This document shows, piece by piece, positions 1 through 9,000 of a stretch of DNA of 64,000 nt; the first letter of the stretch is position 1; every line of letters begins with the position of its first letter. The position numbers and the translations under genes are program-made. This DNA is from an uncultured bacterium (GTDB taxonomy: Bacteria > Actinomycetota > Coriobacteriia > Coriobacteriales > Coriobacteriaceae). Below the pieces are notes generated by a model. It ran no database searches, had not been told where the DNA came from, and saw only the letters and a program-made list of their open reading frames with translations. Location of the stretch: NCBI GenBank assembly GCA_905214435.1, contig CAJMMA010000003.1, forward strand, positions 18,370 through 82,369, given 5' to 3'.

Positions 1-305
1 GCGTGGGCGACGACCTGGGTTGCACCGAGCGCATGGTGTCGATTTGCGCCAAGGATTCGGGCGGTCCGTACAACTACGACCTGGTGACCACGCTGTCTAA
101 TATCGCGCGCGAGCTGGGGCTCGATTACGCCATCGACGTGTACCCGCATTACGGTTCCGACGTCGAGGCCACGCTTTCGGCCGGTTACGACATTCGCCAC
201 GGTCTGATCGGTCCCGGCGTGTACGCGAGCCACAACTACGAGCGCAGCCACATCGACGGTGTGCGAAACACCTTCGAGCTCGTCCGCGCCTACGTTCAGC
301 GCTAG
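1..305 (+). CDS. M42-family metallo-aminopeptidase, C-terminal end (5' truncated by window)
   Basis: The reading frame is already open at base 3 and ends with TAG at 303-305, so only about the last 100 residues are present. The segment contains YGSDVEATLSAGYDIRHGL followed by GPGVYASHNYERSH, which resembles the C-terminal metal-binding and substrate region of M42 (glutamyl aminopeptidase type) enzymes: the GSD is followed by a late His in the SHNYERSH stretch. Members are cytoplasmic, two-metal, large oligomeric aminopeptidases that trim peptides. A GTG at base 3 is an internal codon and not a plausible start. An intrinsic terminator follows directly, so this is the last gene of its unit. The family call is fairly sure; the exact substrate is not. 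Confidence 0.7.
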   Translation, partial: VGDDLGCTERMVSICAKDSGGPYNYDLVTTLSNIARELGLDYAIDVYPHYGSDVEATLSAGYDIRHGLIGPGVYASHNYERSHIDGVRNTFELVRAYVQR

Positions 306-338
306 GGAAGCAGTTTGCGACTCGGCTGACCAATCGCT

Positions 339-364
339 AAGGCCCGATTTCTCGGGCCTTTTTT
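339..364 (+). terminator. Rho-independent terminator after the M42 gene
   Basis: The stem AGGCCCGA / TCGGGCCT closes on a TTTC loop and runs into a T-run (360-364). Confidence 0.85.
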
Positions 365-384
365 CGCTTCAGTCTGTTTAGTAT

Positions 385-390
385 TATACT
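385..390 (+). promoter_or_regulatory. Possible -10 box for the HipA-like gene
   Basis: TATACT lies 54 bp before the chosen start, in an AT-rich stretch just after the upstream terminator. No convincing -35 is seen, so this is tentative. Confidence 0.3.
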
Positions 391-443
391 GTATGCAAAT
401 AATTAACTTAACGTTTGGAATACTTAACGAGGTTATGCGGCAT

Positions 444-1817
444 ATGAATACATCTGAGTACTTGTCTATGGGTGATGCCGCCCGCCTGTTGGGTGTTACG
501 AAAGCCCGCATATCGCAACTTGCCGCATCGGGAACGCTTGTGTGCGATCTTGTGGGCGGACGGAAGATGGTTGAGTATAATTCTGCGGTCGCTTATCAAA
601 AGGTCCGCAAACGTGGACGCCGTCCTGCGGCCGATGTGGGGCGCAAGTTTACGCTGATGTCCGCCGATTACGAGGTTGCGCGTATTTCGTTTGATCCGAC
701 GCGCGAGTTTCCCTTCGAAATCGCCAAGGTCCTCGATACGCAACGAATGCCGTTTGGCACATGCTCGAGCTCTTCTCCAACGGTGAATAAGCGGGAGCTC
801 AACGCGTGGTGGGGGCATCGGTCGGTACCCGATGTTCGCCCCGGGCTTATCTCGCGCTACCGCGAGCTGGGGATTGTCAGCGGCGTTGAGGTACCGGTTC
901 AGTGCCTGGGCCTCTCGCTTTCGGATTGCTATTGGCTGCGGCCGGCCGATTGCGCCGAACTCAAATGGCAAAACATCAATTACTTTGAGAACGAATTTGA
1001 GCGATCGGCGCCCGAAGAGCGTTCGGGTTGGCTGGAAGGCATCGGTCTTAAAAATCCGGATAACACGTCCGAGGGCGAGCTCCCTAAATCGTGGATGATT
1101 CGCAACGGCGTTCGCGTTCTGGTCAAGGGATGCGGCGTGGACGACCAGCGTTCCTTTAACGAGGCGGTTGCAACGGCTCTACATCGTCGCTTGCTGTCGG
1201 AGGGTGAGTTTGTTCCTTATACGGTTGAGCGGATGCTCGATGGCCCTGTGTGTCTGTGCGACGACTTTCTTGACGGCCGCGAGGAATACGTTCCGGCTGT
1301 TTACGTTAAGAACGCTCTTGGCGGTCAGCGAGGAAACTCGACGTACGACCGGTACTGCCGCTTCCTTGGTAAGCATGGAGCAGACGAGGCTGCCGTGAGA
1401 AGGTCTATGTCGCAGATGATTGTCTGCGATGCCCTTTTGGCCAACAGCGACCGCCATTGGCGAAACTTCGGCATCATCCGCAATGTCGACACCCTGGAGA
1501 TAAAACCTGCTCCGCTGTTCGATAGCGGCAACTGCCTGTGGTACAACGTGCCAACTGCCGTGCTCGCAGCTGGGGAGTTTGGGTTTTCCGCTAAGCCGTT
1601 TGGGCCCGACCCTTCCGTCCAGCTGGCGCTTGCGGACTCACTCGATTGGTTCGACGCATCGCGACTCGACGGATTTGTTGATGAGGCAATCGAGATTCTT
1701 TCACAGAGCGAATGGGCGACGGCGGAGGGTCGACTCGAGGCCATTTGCCGCGGCCTCGAGCGTCGCGTAATCGAGGTTGGTGCCGCTGTTGAGGTACTTC
1801 GACACGTGCAGCGATAA
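444..1817 (+). CDS. HTH-HipA-like kinase fusion protein
   Basis: About 457 residues. An excisionase/MerR-like helix-turn-helix lies at residues 4-28 (YLSMGDAARLLGVTKARISQ). The C-terminal half looks like a HipA-type Ser/Thr kinase: ANSDRHWRNFGI near residue 333 matches the catalytic DRHxxN loop and FDSGNC near residue 359 replaces the metal-binding DFG-like motif. The middle region (about 60-240) is not recognised. ATGs at 393 and 435 are in frame, but only 444 has a well-placed AGG (430-432). No separate HipB antitoxin gene is adjacent, so the fused HTH may take that role. Base composition is lower in GC than the neighbours, suggesting acquisition. The 3' end nearly touches convergent mnmA (8-bp gap). 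Whether it acts as a toxin is inference; it could equally be a phosphotransferase regulator. Confidence 0.65.
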   Translation: MNTSEYLSMGDAARLLGVTKARISQLAASGTLVCDLVGGRKMVEYNSAVAYQKVRKRGRRPAADVGRKFTLMSADYEVARISFDPTREFPFEIAKVLDTQRMPFGTCSSSSPTVNKRELNAWWGHRSVPDVRPGLISRYRELGIVSGVEVPVQCLGLSLSDCYWLRPADCAELKWQNINYFENEFERSAPEERSGWLEGIGLKNPDNTSEGELPKSWMIRNGVRVLVKGCGVDDQRSFNEAVATALHRRLLSEGEFVPYTVERMLDGPVCLCDDFLDGREEYVPAVYVKNALGGQRGNSTYDRYCRFLGKHGADEAAVRRSMSQMIVCDALLANSDRHWRNFGIIRNVDTLEIKPAPLFDSGNCLWYNVPTAVLAAGEFGFSAKPFGPDPSVQLALADSLDWFDASRLDGFVDEAIEILSQSEWATAEGRLEAICRGLERRVIEVGAAVEVLRHVQR

Positions 1818-1825
1818 ACCCGCGG

Positions 1826-2926
1826 CTACTTAAGTGCGCCGGTCACGGTGCCACCGCCCAGGACGATGTCGCCGCGATAGACTACAACGGCCTGACCGGG
1901 GGCGATGGCGCGCTGCGGCTCGTCAAAAGTCAGCAGCATTTGCCCGTCTTCGCCGCGCGTAAGGGTCGCTGCCTGGTCTTTCTGACGGTAGCGGTACTTG
2001 GCGCCCACGCGAATGCCGCCGGACGTGAGCTCTGCCTCCATGCGGTCGGCAGGGGCGCTCCAGATCCAGTCGTTGGCCGTGAGGGCAGCGGCGGTCAGGT
2101 CCTCGGCCTCGCCCAGATGCACGGTGTTGTTGGCGGCGTCGACGCCCGTCACATACACGGGATGTGCCATCGCGACGCCCAGGCCCTTGCGCTGGCCGAT
2201 GGTATAGCGCAGTGCGCCGCTGTGACGTCCGACCACGTTGCCGTCACGCCATACAATATCGCCCGGTGCAGCGGCATGTCCGCAGCGGCGCTCGATATAA
2301 CCCGCGTAATCTCCGTCCGCGATAAAGCAGATATCCTCGCTCTCGGCTTTCTTGGCGTTGATGAAGCCCTGCTCGGCGGCAATGCGGCGCACGTCGTGCT
2401 CTTTGTCCAAGTCTGCCAGCGGAAAAATCGTGTGCGCCAGGCGCTCCTGCGTGAGCGAATACAAAAAGTAGCTCTGGTCCTTTTTGGGGTCCTCGCCGCG
2501 ATGCAGCTGCCAGGTGCCGTCTGCCGCCTGGCTTGTTTTGGCGTAATGTCCCGTTGCGATGTAGTCGCAGCCCATGTCCAGCGCCGTATCGAGCAGCGCG
2601 CCAAACTTAATGTGGCGGTTGCAGATAATGCACGGATTGGGCGTCAGCCCCTCCTGATAGGTGTTCACAAAGCGCTCGATCACGTTGCGGTCGAAGGTTT
2701 GCTGCAAGTCGAGCACATGGTGGGGTATCCCCAGGCGCTCGGAAACTGCCTTCGCGTCGGCGATGTCGCGGTCGACTTTGCTCATACCCGTGGCGGGGTC
2801 GGGTGCGGGGCAGGTGAGGCGCATGGTGGCACCGACGCATTCGTAGCCCTGACTTTTGAGCAGATACGCGGTCACGCTGGAATCGACGCCGCCGCTCATG
2901 GCGACGAGCACGCGCTTATTGTGCAT
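1826..2926 (-). CDS. mnmA: tRNA-specific 2-thiouridylase MnmA
   Basis: 366 residues, the usual size. It adenylates U34 of Lys/Glu/Gln tRNAs and replaces O2 with sulfur delivered by a persulfide relay. The N-terminal PP-loop MSGGVDSSVTAYLL is intact at residues 9-23. The first catalytic Cys sits in TPNPCIICN and the second in AESEDICFI, both conserved. The start ATG at 2926 has AGGAG about 9 bp upstream. It lies downstream of cysK on the same strand, separated by a terminator, so it probably has its own promoter. The proximity of a sulfur-transfer enzyme, cysteine synthase and an Rrf2 regulator is a common theme in sulfur metabolism clusters. Confidence 0.96.
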   Translation of the reverse strand: MHNKRVLVAMSGGVDSSVTAYLLKSQGYECVGATMRLTCPAPDPATGMSKVDRDIADAKAVSERLGIPHHVLDLQQTFDRNVIERFVNTYQEGLTPNPCIICNRHIKFGALLDTALDMGCDYIATGHYAKTSQAADGTWQLHRGEDPKKDQSYFLYSLTQERLAHTIFPLADLDKEHDVRRIAAEQGFINAKKAESEDICFIADGDYAGYIERRCGHAAAPGDIVWRDGNVVGRHSGALRYTIGQRKGLGVAMAHPVYVTGVDAANNTVHLGEAEDLTAAALTANDWIWSAPADRMEAELTSGGIRVGAKYRYRQKDQAATLTRGEDGQMLLTFDEPQRAIAPGQAVVVYRGDIVLGGGTVTGALK

Positions 2927-2953
2927 GGGGAGGTTCTCCTTGGTGGCATGTGG

Positions 2954-2994
2954 CCAAAAAAGAAAAGCGGCGCGGGAGGCTGGTTCCGCGCCGC
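2954..2994 (-). terminator. Terminator of cysK (minus strand)
   Basis: Perfect 9-bp stem GCGGCGCGG / CCGCGCCGC with a 10-nt loop (2967-2994), followed on the minus strand by TTTTCTTTTTT. Confidence 0.9.
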
Positions 2995-3106
2995 AGACAT
3001 TGTAGCAAGTTCGGACGACTCGTGGGACGCCCTGATGGGATGGGCTCAGACTGCCGGGAGAGAGGAGACCGGCTCGTCCCTGGGCTCAACCTATGGGCGA
3101 CGGGCC

Positions 3107-4045
3107 CTAGTCCTGGAAGAGTGCCGTGGACAGGTAGCGCTCGCCGGTGTCGGCGAGCAGCGCCACGATGGTCTTGCCCTCGTTCTCGGGGCGCTTGGCC
3201 AGCTGCAGTGCGGCCCACACGGCGGCGCCGGACGAAATGCCCACGAGCACGCCCTCCTTGTGGCCCACGCCGCGGCCGGTGGCAAAGGCGTCGTCGTTCT
3301 CGACGGGGATGATCTCGTCGTAGACCTGGGTGTCGAGGACGTCGGGCACAAAGCCGGCACCGATACCCTGGATCTTGTGCGGGCCGGCCTGGCCTTTAGA
3401 GAGCACCGGGGAGGTGGCGGGCTCGACGGCGACGACCTGAATCTCGGGGTTTTGCTCCTTGAGGAACTCGCCCACGCCGGTCACGGTGCCGCCGGTGCCG
3501 ACGCCGGCGACGAAGATGTCGACCTTGCCGTCGGTGTCGTCCCAGATCTCGGGGCCGGTCGTGGCCTTGTGAATGGCCGGGTTCGCGGGGTTCACAAACT
3601 GGCCGGCGATGATGCTGTTGGGGGTCTCCTTCTGCAGCTCCTCGGCCTTGGCGATGGCGCCCTTCATGCCTTTGGAGCCGTCGGTGAGCACGAGCTGTGC
3701 GCCGTATGCCTGCATAAGCTTGCGGCGCTCGACGGACATGGTCTCGGGCATGGTGATGATCACCTTGTAGCCGCGGGCCGCCGCCACCGAAGCAATGCCG
3801 ACGCCGGTGTTGCCGCTCGTGGGCTCGATGATGGTGTAGTCGCCGCCACGCACGAGCTTGCCGGCCTTCTCGGCCTCGTCAATCATGTTTTTGGCGACGC
3901 GGTCTTTAACGGATCCGGCGGGGTTGAAGTATTCCAGTTTGACGAGCACGCGGGCCTTGAGGTCCTCGTCGGCCTCAAAGTGGGTGAGCTCCAGAAGCGG
4001 GGTGTGGCCGATAAGCTGATCGATGGACGTGTAAACATTGCTCAT
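3107..4045 (-). CDS. cysK: Cysteine synthase A (O-acetylserine sulfhydrylase)
   Basis: 312 residues. The PLP-dependent beta-replacement enzyme makes cysteine from O-acetylserine and sulfide. The PLP lysine is in PAGSVKDRVAKNM (about residue 47), the substrate loop is EPTSGNTGVGIA, and the phosphate-binding loop is GVGTGGTVTGVG. The family motif IQGIGAGFVP is present. GGAGG lies 6 bp before ATG 4045. It is transcribed divergently from an Rrf2-family regulator 253 bp away, the arrangement seen for CymR/IscR-type control of sulfur genes. There is no adjacent cysE. Confidence 0.96.
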   Translation of the reverse strand: MSNVYTSIDQLIGHTPLLELTHFEADEDLKARVLVKLEYFNPAGSVKDRVAKNMIDEAEKAGKLVRGGDYTIIEPTSGNTGVGIASVAAARGYKVIITMPETMSVERRKLMQAYGAQLVLTDGSKGMKGAIAKAEELQKETPNSIIAGQFVNPANPAIHKATTGPEIWDDTDGKVDIFVAGVGTGGTVTGVGEFLKEQNPEIQVVAVEPATSPVLSKGQAGPHKIQGIGAGFVPDVLDTQVYDEIIPVENDDAFATGRGVGHKEGVLVGISSGAAVWAALQLAKRPENEGKTIVALLADTGERYLSTALFQD

Positions 4046-4117
4046 GGTGAACCTCCAAAGTGTTCAAATGACTGGATACCGTGTGGTTTTACGGTGCGTG
4101 TAGCAGCTAAACCCATA

Positions 4118-4130
4118 AACCTTATAGGTT
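4118..4130. promoter_or_regulatory. Palindrome in the cysK / rrf2 intergenic region, candidate operator
   Basis: AACCTTATAGGTT has perfect 5-bp arms (AACCT / AGGTT) around TAT. It lies 73 bp upstream of cysK in the divergent spacer, where an Rrf2 dimer would be expected to bind. Function is inferred from position only. Confidence 0.4.
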
Positions 4131-4234
4131 GTTCGTTTTGCTGTTGGCAAGCATAGTAGACAGTAAAGCCTAGTAACGCAATAGGAAATAGAAGATTATT
4201 ACGAGTCGATTAACCATCTTGACGGGAATAGGTA

Positions 4235-4262
4235 TTTTCAAAACCAATTTTTCGGCTAGAAT
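4235..4262 (+). promoter_or_regulatory. Probable sigma-70 promoter of the Rrf2 gene
   Basis: TTTTCA (4235-4240), a 16-bp spacer and TAGAAT (4257-4262), 37 bp before the start codon. Confidence 0.45.
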
Positions 4263-4298
4263 TTCTACGAATTAAAAGACCGAAAGGCAGCTATATAT

Positions 4299-4727
4299 AT
4301 GTTGGTTTCCACAAAGGGCAGATATGCCCTGCGCGTTATGGTCGACCTGGCCGAGCATCAGGCGGCCGGTCGCATCCCGCTCAAAGAGATCGCGGCGCGC
4401 CAGGGGATTTCGGAGAAGTACCTCGAGAATATTCTGGCTACGCTCGTGCGCGCCAACATGCTCTCGGGCATGCGCGGCAAGGGCGGCGGCTATGTGCTCA
4501 CGCGCCCGCCCGAGCAGTACACGGTGGGCGAGATCTTGCGCCTGACCGAGGGCAGCCTGGCGCCGGTCGCCTGCCTGGATGGCGACTGCAAGGGTTGTTC
4601 GCGCTCTGACGAGTGCCCCACGCTCGACGTGTGGAAGAACCTGGACAAGCTCATCAACGACTACCTCGACGGTGTGACGCTTGATCAACTTGTCGCTCCC
4701 AACGAAGGCTACGACTACGTGATCTAG
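4299..4727 (+). CDS. Rrf2-family transcriptional regulator (IscR/CymR type)
   Basis: 142 residues. A winged-helix DNA-binding domain is at 1-70 (MLVSTKGRYALRVMVDLA start; recognition region ISEKYLENILATLVRANML; wing GMRGKGGGYVL). Four cysteines at C92, C97, C100 and C106 occupy the place of the IscR 2Fe-2S ligands, so it may sense Fe-S status or thiols. Divergent transcription from cysK suggests that cysK and its own gene are targets, as for CymR. GAAAGG lies 12 bp upstream of ATG 4299, a longish but usable spacing. Exact effector unknown. Confidence 0.85.
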   Translation: MLVSTKGRYALRVMVDLAEHQAAGRIPLKEIAARQGISEKYLENILATLVRANMLSGMRGKGGGYVLTRPPEQYTVGEILRLTEGSLAPVACLDGDCKGCSRSDECPTLDVWKNLDKLINDYLDGVTLDQLVAPNEGYDYVI

Positions 4728-4732
4728 CCCAC

Positions 4733-4763
4733 CTGCCATTTGGGGACGGGGTGGAAATGGCAG
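4733..4763. repeat. Extragenic palindromic hairpin with TTGGGGACGG core
   Basis: Perfect 9-bp arms CTGCCATTT / AAATGGCAG enclose GGGGACGGGGTGG, five bases after the rrf2 stop codon. A related TTGGGGACGG string occurs at 5916-5925 and TTGGGGACG at 63946-63954, which suggests a dispersed extragenic repeat family. Confidence 0.5.
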
Positions 4764-4795
4764 ATTCTCTCGCCCTTTGAGACTTGGCAAATAAG

Positions 4796-4831
4796 AAGGC
4801 CGCCCATTTTTGCGATGGGCGGCCTTCGTTT
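4796..4831. terminator. Bidirectional terminator between rrf2 and the YvlD-type gene
   Basis: 12-bp perfect stem AAGGCCGCCCAT / ATGGGCGGCCTT (4796-4807, 4815-4826) with a short T-run on the plus side and A/T-rich sequence on the other, serving both convergent genes. Confidence 0.85.
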
Positions 4832-4867
4832 TGGGCTGTTGAGACGGGCGCGGCCGGAATGGCCGTT

Positions 4868-5233
4868 TTAGCCCTCGGCGATGCTGTCGAGGATGCTGCG
4901 CATGATGGACACCAGGATGCTGCCCATAAAGGCCGAGCCAAAGCTTGCGATGGAGATGCCGACGCCCAGCAGGTTGACCGACAGGTAACTCGCGAGCTCG
5001 AGCATAAAGCTGTTGACGACAAGCTGGAAAATGCCCAGCGTAATGATGGTGAGCGGCAGCGAGATGACCGTCAGGAACGGTTTGACGAGCGAATCGACGA
5101 TGTTCAGGAACAGTCCCACGAAGGCGAAACAGACCCAGGCCTCGGCAAAACCGAAGGGCTGGATGCCGGGAACGAGGAACGTGGCGATCGCGATAGCGAT
5201 CGAGGTGAAGAGCCAGTTAAGCATAAAGCGCAT
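4868..5233 (-). CDS. Small four-helix membrane protein, phage-holin family 4 / YvlD-like
   Basis: 121 residues, almost entirely hydrophobic, with about four membrane segments (5-22, 31-50, 55-80, 85-112). The order of FLVPGIQ, FVGLFLNIVDSLVKP and LPLTIITLGIFQLVVNSFML is the signature of the PF04020 family. Despite the holin name these are chromosomal envelope proteins of unknown function, in some species part of envelope-stress operons. Here it stands alone, convergent to rrf2. Confidence 0.8.
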   Translation of the reverse strand: MRFMLNWLFTSIAIAIATFLVPGIQPFGFAEAWVCFAFVGLFLNIVDSLVKPFLTVISLPLTIITLGIFQLVVNSFMLELASYLSVNLLGVGISIASFGSAFMGSILVSIMRSILDSIAEG

Positions 5234-5421
5234 GGCGTGAATCCTTTCTTGCGCCGGGGTTGCTGGCGTCGCGTGAAGCGGCTTGCGGCGGCGACCTGGA
5301 TGGTTGCGCGGGTGCGCCGCGGTGTTTGGGCGCCCATTGTCTCAAATATTCGTGGAGCTTACGTGCGCATTCGGTTTCTAAACGGCGTTCGTCCTGAAAA
5401 ACGCGCCGCTGACAGAGAGTC

Positions 5422-5452
5422 TTGTCGCTTTAGTTTGGTGGTGTGCTACACT
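5422..5452 (+). promoter_or_regulatory. Candidate extended -10 promoter for the TrpR-like gene; rest of 5234-5557 empty
   Basis: TTGTCG (5422-5427) and TGCTACACT (5444-5452, extended -10) lie about 105 bp before the start codon. The remaining sequence between 5234 and 5557 holds no convincing gene. Confidence 0.35.
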
Positions 5453-5557
5453 GCTACGGGCAAAAGCCACAGGCGTTGCCCTATTGCATAGAACGGGCGA
5501 ACGATGCCCGATGTCAGTATCAACTTCGATGCCTTTTGGCGGGTTTGGCGGTGATCG

Positions 5558-5857
5558 ATGAATATCGAGAACATGTTTGACAAGCCTGATGTCAAGCAGC
5601 TAGTCCACGCATTTAGTCTTTTGGATGACGAGAAGGATATCCAGGCGTTTTTAACCGATATCTGCACGCCGCGCGAGATCTGCGATCTTTCGCAACGTCT
5701 GCAGGTTGCGCGTTATCTGGATGAGGGCGAGCCTTATGTTGAGGTTCAGGCCCGCACCGGCGCTTCGTCCACCACGGTGAGCCGCGTGTCCAAGGCGCTT
5801 AATGGCGAGTACGGTGGCTATCGCAAGATCCTCATCAAACTGGAGGATGGCGAGTAG
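5558..5857 (+). CDS. TrpR-related YerC/YecD-family DNA-binding protein
   Basis: 99 residues, all helical. The region LLDDEKDIQAFLTDICTPRE followed by SQRLQVARYL and the helix-turn-helix VQARTGASSTTVSRVSKALN (about 63-83) match the YerC/YecD branch of the Trp-repressor superfamily. These proteins share the TrpR fold but their ligand is generally not established as tryptophan. It is a single-gene unit closed by its own terminator. Regulon unknown. Confidence 0.85.
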   Translation: MNIENMFDKPDVKQLVHAFSLLDDEKDIQAFLTDICTPREICDLSQRLQVARYLDEGEPYVEVQARTGASSTTVSRVSKALNGEYGGYRKILIKLEDGE

Positions 5858-5884
5858 GCCATCGGCGACAAACGAATTGCGCAG

Positions 5885-5910
5885 AACCGTCCCTTCGGGG
5901 GCGGTTTTTT
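5885..5910 (+). terminator. Terminator of the YerC-like gene
   Basis: AACCGTCCC / GGGGCGGTT around TTCG, followed by further Ts. Confidence 0.85.
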
Positions 5911-5913
5911 GAT

Positions 5914-5960
5914 CCCTTGGGGACGGAGGAAATCTGTTGGCGTGGGGCAAATCTGTCCGC
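5914..5960. repeat. TTGGGGACGG-type extragenic repeat, second copy
   Basis: Contains TTGGGGACGG and two direct copies of AAATCTGT in the spacer before the addB-like gene. It shares the core with the hairpin at 4733-4763. Confidence 0.35.
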
Positions 5961-6014
5961 GTGGGCGGGTAGGATGGAAGTATTGATTATTGCGAACGGT
6001 TTGAGTGGAGGACC

Positions 6015-9000
6015 ATGCCTGTTCGAATCTATACCACCAACGCCGGCGCGGATTTGAGCGATGCCGAGGCGGCGCTGCTCGCCGGCCTGGTTGCCCGCCA
6101 CGGGCGTGCCGTTTTGCTGGTGCCTACGTTTGCCGAGCTCGATCTGTGCCGTCATGATGCGGCGGAAGCTGGGATTTCACTGGGTATCGATTACAAGACC
6201 CCTTCGTCGTGGCTCCGTTCGCTGTGGGAGCTTATGGGCGATGGCCGCAGCTTTGTGGATAACCTTCAGCGCCAGATGCTGTTCTCGGACATGATCGACC
6301 GCCGCGACGACGCTGCTCTGCAGCCGCTCTCGCGCAGCCAGGGCACGGTGCGCATGCTTGCGCGTATGGCCCGCGATGTGTTGCCGGGCGTGGCGGGGGC
6401 GGGCGACGAACGCTGCCGCGGCGACGTTTGCCAGCCAAAGCCCAAAAGCGACGCCGAGGCCCGTGTGTTCGAGCTTCTGTGCGCCTATGCGAGCGGTTTG
6501 GACCGCCGAGGCATGGTCGAGCCTTGCGAGGCGGCTGACATGATGGCCGGTGCCCTGGCCGATAACCTGCCGGGGTGCACCCGTGTCGTTTGCGTGCGCG
6601 GCGTCACGTCATTTACGTATAGCCTGCTCGAGCTGCTGTCCGCCGTGGCAAACAACGGGGGAGAGGTTGTCGTGCTGCTCGCCCGCGAGCAAGCGGCGAT
6701 GCGTGAGGAGCTGGCCACGGCCCTTGATGCCTGCGGCGTGCTGTTTGAGGTTGCACCGCTGGATGAGGATGCCGGCGCTCCCGCGACTGCTCCAAAGTCC
6801 GTCGCACGTCCTGCCTTTGTGGAAGTCGCCGGGCCCCATGCCCGTGCCCGTGTCTATGCGGACGTCATCGATAAGATGGTGAAAGCGCACGAGGAGTCCA
6901 AGGTCAACGATGCCGCCTCCGCACCCGCCGATCCCGTGCGCGTGCTCGTGGTGTCCGCCCGGGCGCCCCAGCTGTTCGGCGAACTCGCTGCCCGTTTGGC
7001 GGCGCGTCACATTGCGGCCGAGACGACTGAGTTCACGGCGTTTTCCCAGTCCATCGCAGGCAGGCAGTTTACGGCGCTCGCCAACCTGATCGAGCGTATG
7101 AAAGCCGCCGATGAGGGCATGGCGTCAAAGACCGAGTGGTGGCCCGCGCCGGAGCTTACCGACTGGATCTACAGTCCGCTTTCGGGCGCTGATGCCGTCA
7201 ATGCCCGTACCTTCGATAAGAATATGCGTCTCTCGCGCAGCAAGACTACCGCGGGCGTTAAGAGCCTGCTGCAGAGCGTTCAGGGCCAGGTGAGGGGCGC
7301 GCGCAAGGCGGCGAGCGACGAAAACTGGTTTAAGAATGTGCCGTGTGTGGTCTCGGACGTGTTCCAGGCGCTGTGGCGTGACAGGCCCGTGACGGCGCTC
7401 AAGGCCATGCTTGCCGTTGCCGAGGCGTTGCCCGATCGCTCGCTGGGCAGCTTGGATGGCCAAGCCCGTCGCCAGGCGGAGGTGGCCCTGCTGCGCCATG
7501 TCATCGACATCCTTATGAACGATGCTCGCGCGCTCGACGTGTCGCAGGCCGCGACCGTACCGGTTCTCGATGGCGTTCGAACCAAGGTGGACAAGCGCAG
7601 TACGGCATATGACTACGAGACATTTGAGGTCGACCGTGCGCCGCGCGCCCAGGTGCGCTTTGCATCGCTTGCCGATGCAGCAGCTCTGCGCCCCGGTAGC
7701 TATGATGCCGTCCTGTTTGCCGATGTCGATCTGGACAGCTATCCGCTCTCGCATGAGGAGGGTCCGCTGGCCACGCTGACGGCGAGCCTTGGTCGCGAGG
7801 GCGTGACGCTTGAGCCCGCGGCCTTGCTGCGCGTGCGCTTTGGCCACGCGATGCAAGCGTCGCGTGGTCCGGTTACGCTCGCCCGTGTGACCCACGATCG
7901 TCAGGCGCGCGAGTGCTATCCGGCGGCCGTGTGGACCGAGTTGCGGGCGCATGCCGAGGCCGCTAACGATGCTAAGGCCGCTGACGCCGACAAGGCCGCT
8001 GACGACGCTAAGGCCGTTGGCGCCGACAAGGCGAAGTGTGTGGGTGAAGGCGATATCGTAAGGGACTTCGATCCCGCGGCAGGCGAAGGTCTCAAGCGCG
8101 AGCGCGTGACCTGTGAAGCCCCTCAGCATCTGAGTGCCGAGGCCGTGCCGTATTTGGTCCTGCGCCGTCGTGACGGCGAGGACGAGGACGCGCCGCTCGT
8201 GCCGCGTCTGACGTCCGCTTCGCAGATCGAGGCCTATTCCACCTGCCCGCTGTGCTGGTTCGTGTCGTATCGCGTCAAACCTCAGTCCATCGATGCGGGC
8301 TTTGGCAACATGGAGAAGGGTAACTTTGTCCACGACGTGCTGGAACACCTGCACGCCCGTCTGCCCCAAGAGGGCATGGAGCGTGTGACGCCCGAGAACC
8401 TGCCGCGTGCACAGGAGCTGCTGCGCGAGGTCTTTGCCGAGACCTTGGCCGAGCATGCGGGCAAGCGCGGTACCGAGGGTCCGCTGGTGCCGCTCTCCCC
8501 GGTGGAGGAGCGCCAGGTGGCCGAGATTCTGCCGCAGTTGGAAGGCGTGCTCGCCTACGAGTCCGAGGCACTCGCGCCCTTCGCGCCGCGCTATCTGGAG
8601 TTTGCGTTCAACGAGCTCCAGGTCGAGTATGCCGGTTGGCCGCTCGGCGGGCGCATCGACCGCGTGGATGTGGATGCCGAGAATCGCGCCGTGGTAATCG
8701 ACTACAAGCATCGTTCGGGTGTCGAGGAGTTTAAGCTCGCCGACCCCACGGTGCGCGACGAGGAGTCGGGCGAGGCCGCCATCGACGATCCGCGCTGGTT
8801 ACCGCCACATACCCAAACGCTCATCTACGCCCAGGCCATGCGCCGGGCGCTGGATTTGGACACCCGCGCGGCGCTCTACTTTTCGACCAAGGGCGGCAAG
8901 CCGGCGTTGCGCGGTGCCGCGAGCGCCGAGCTACTCGAGGAAGAGCGCGGCGACGGTCGCATCCCGGGCCTTAAGAAAGGTTTCCCCGGCGAGGGTGGCA

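Noticed and set aside
1940..4156. 738-codon plus-strand open frame
   Set aside because: It lies opposite mnmA and cysK, both with clear motifs, and reads as low-complexity antisense sequence typical of high-GC shadows.
4868..5233. Prophage marker because of the 'phage holin family' name
   Set aside because: PF04020 members are usually chromosomal membrane proteins, and no phage genes are nearby.
7125..8711. 528-codon minus-strand frame
   Set aside because: Shadow of the AddB-like gene, with Arg/His-rich composition and no motif.
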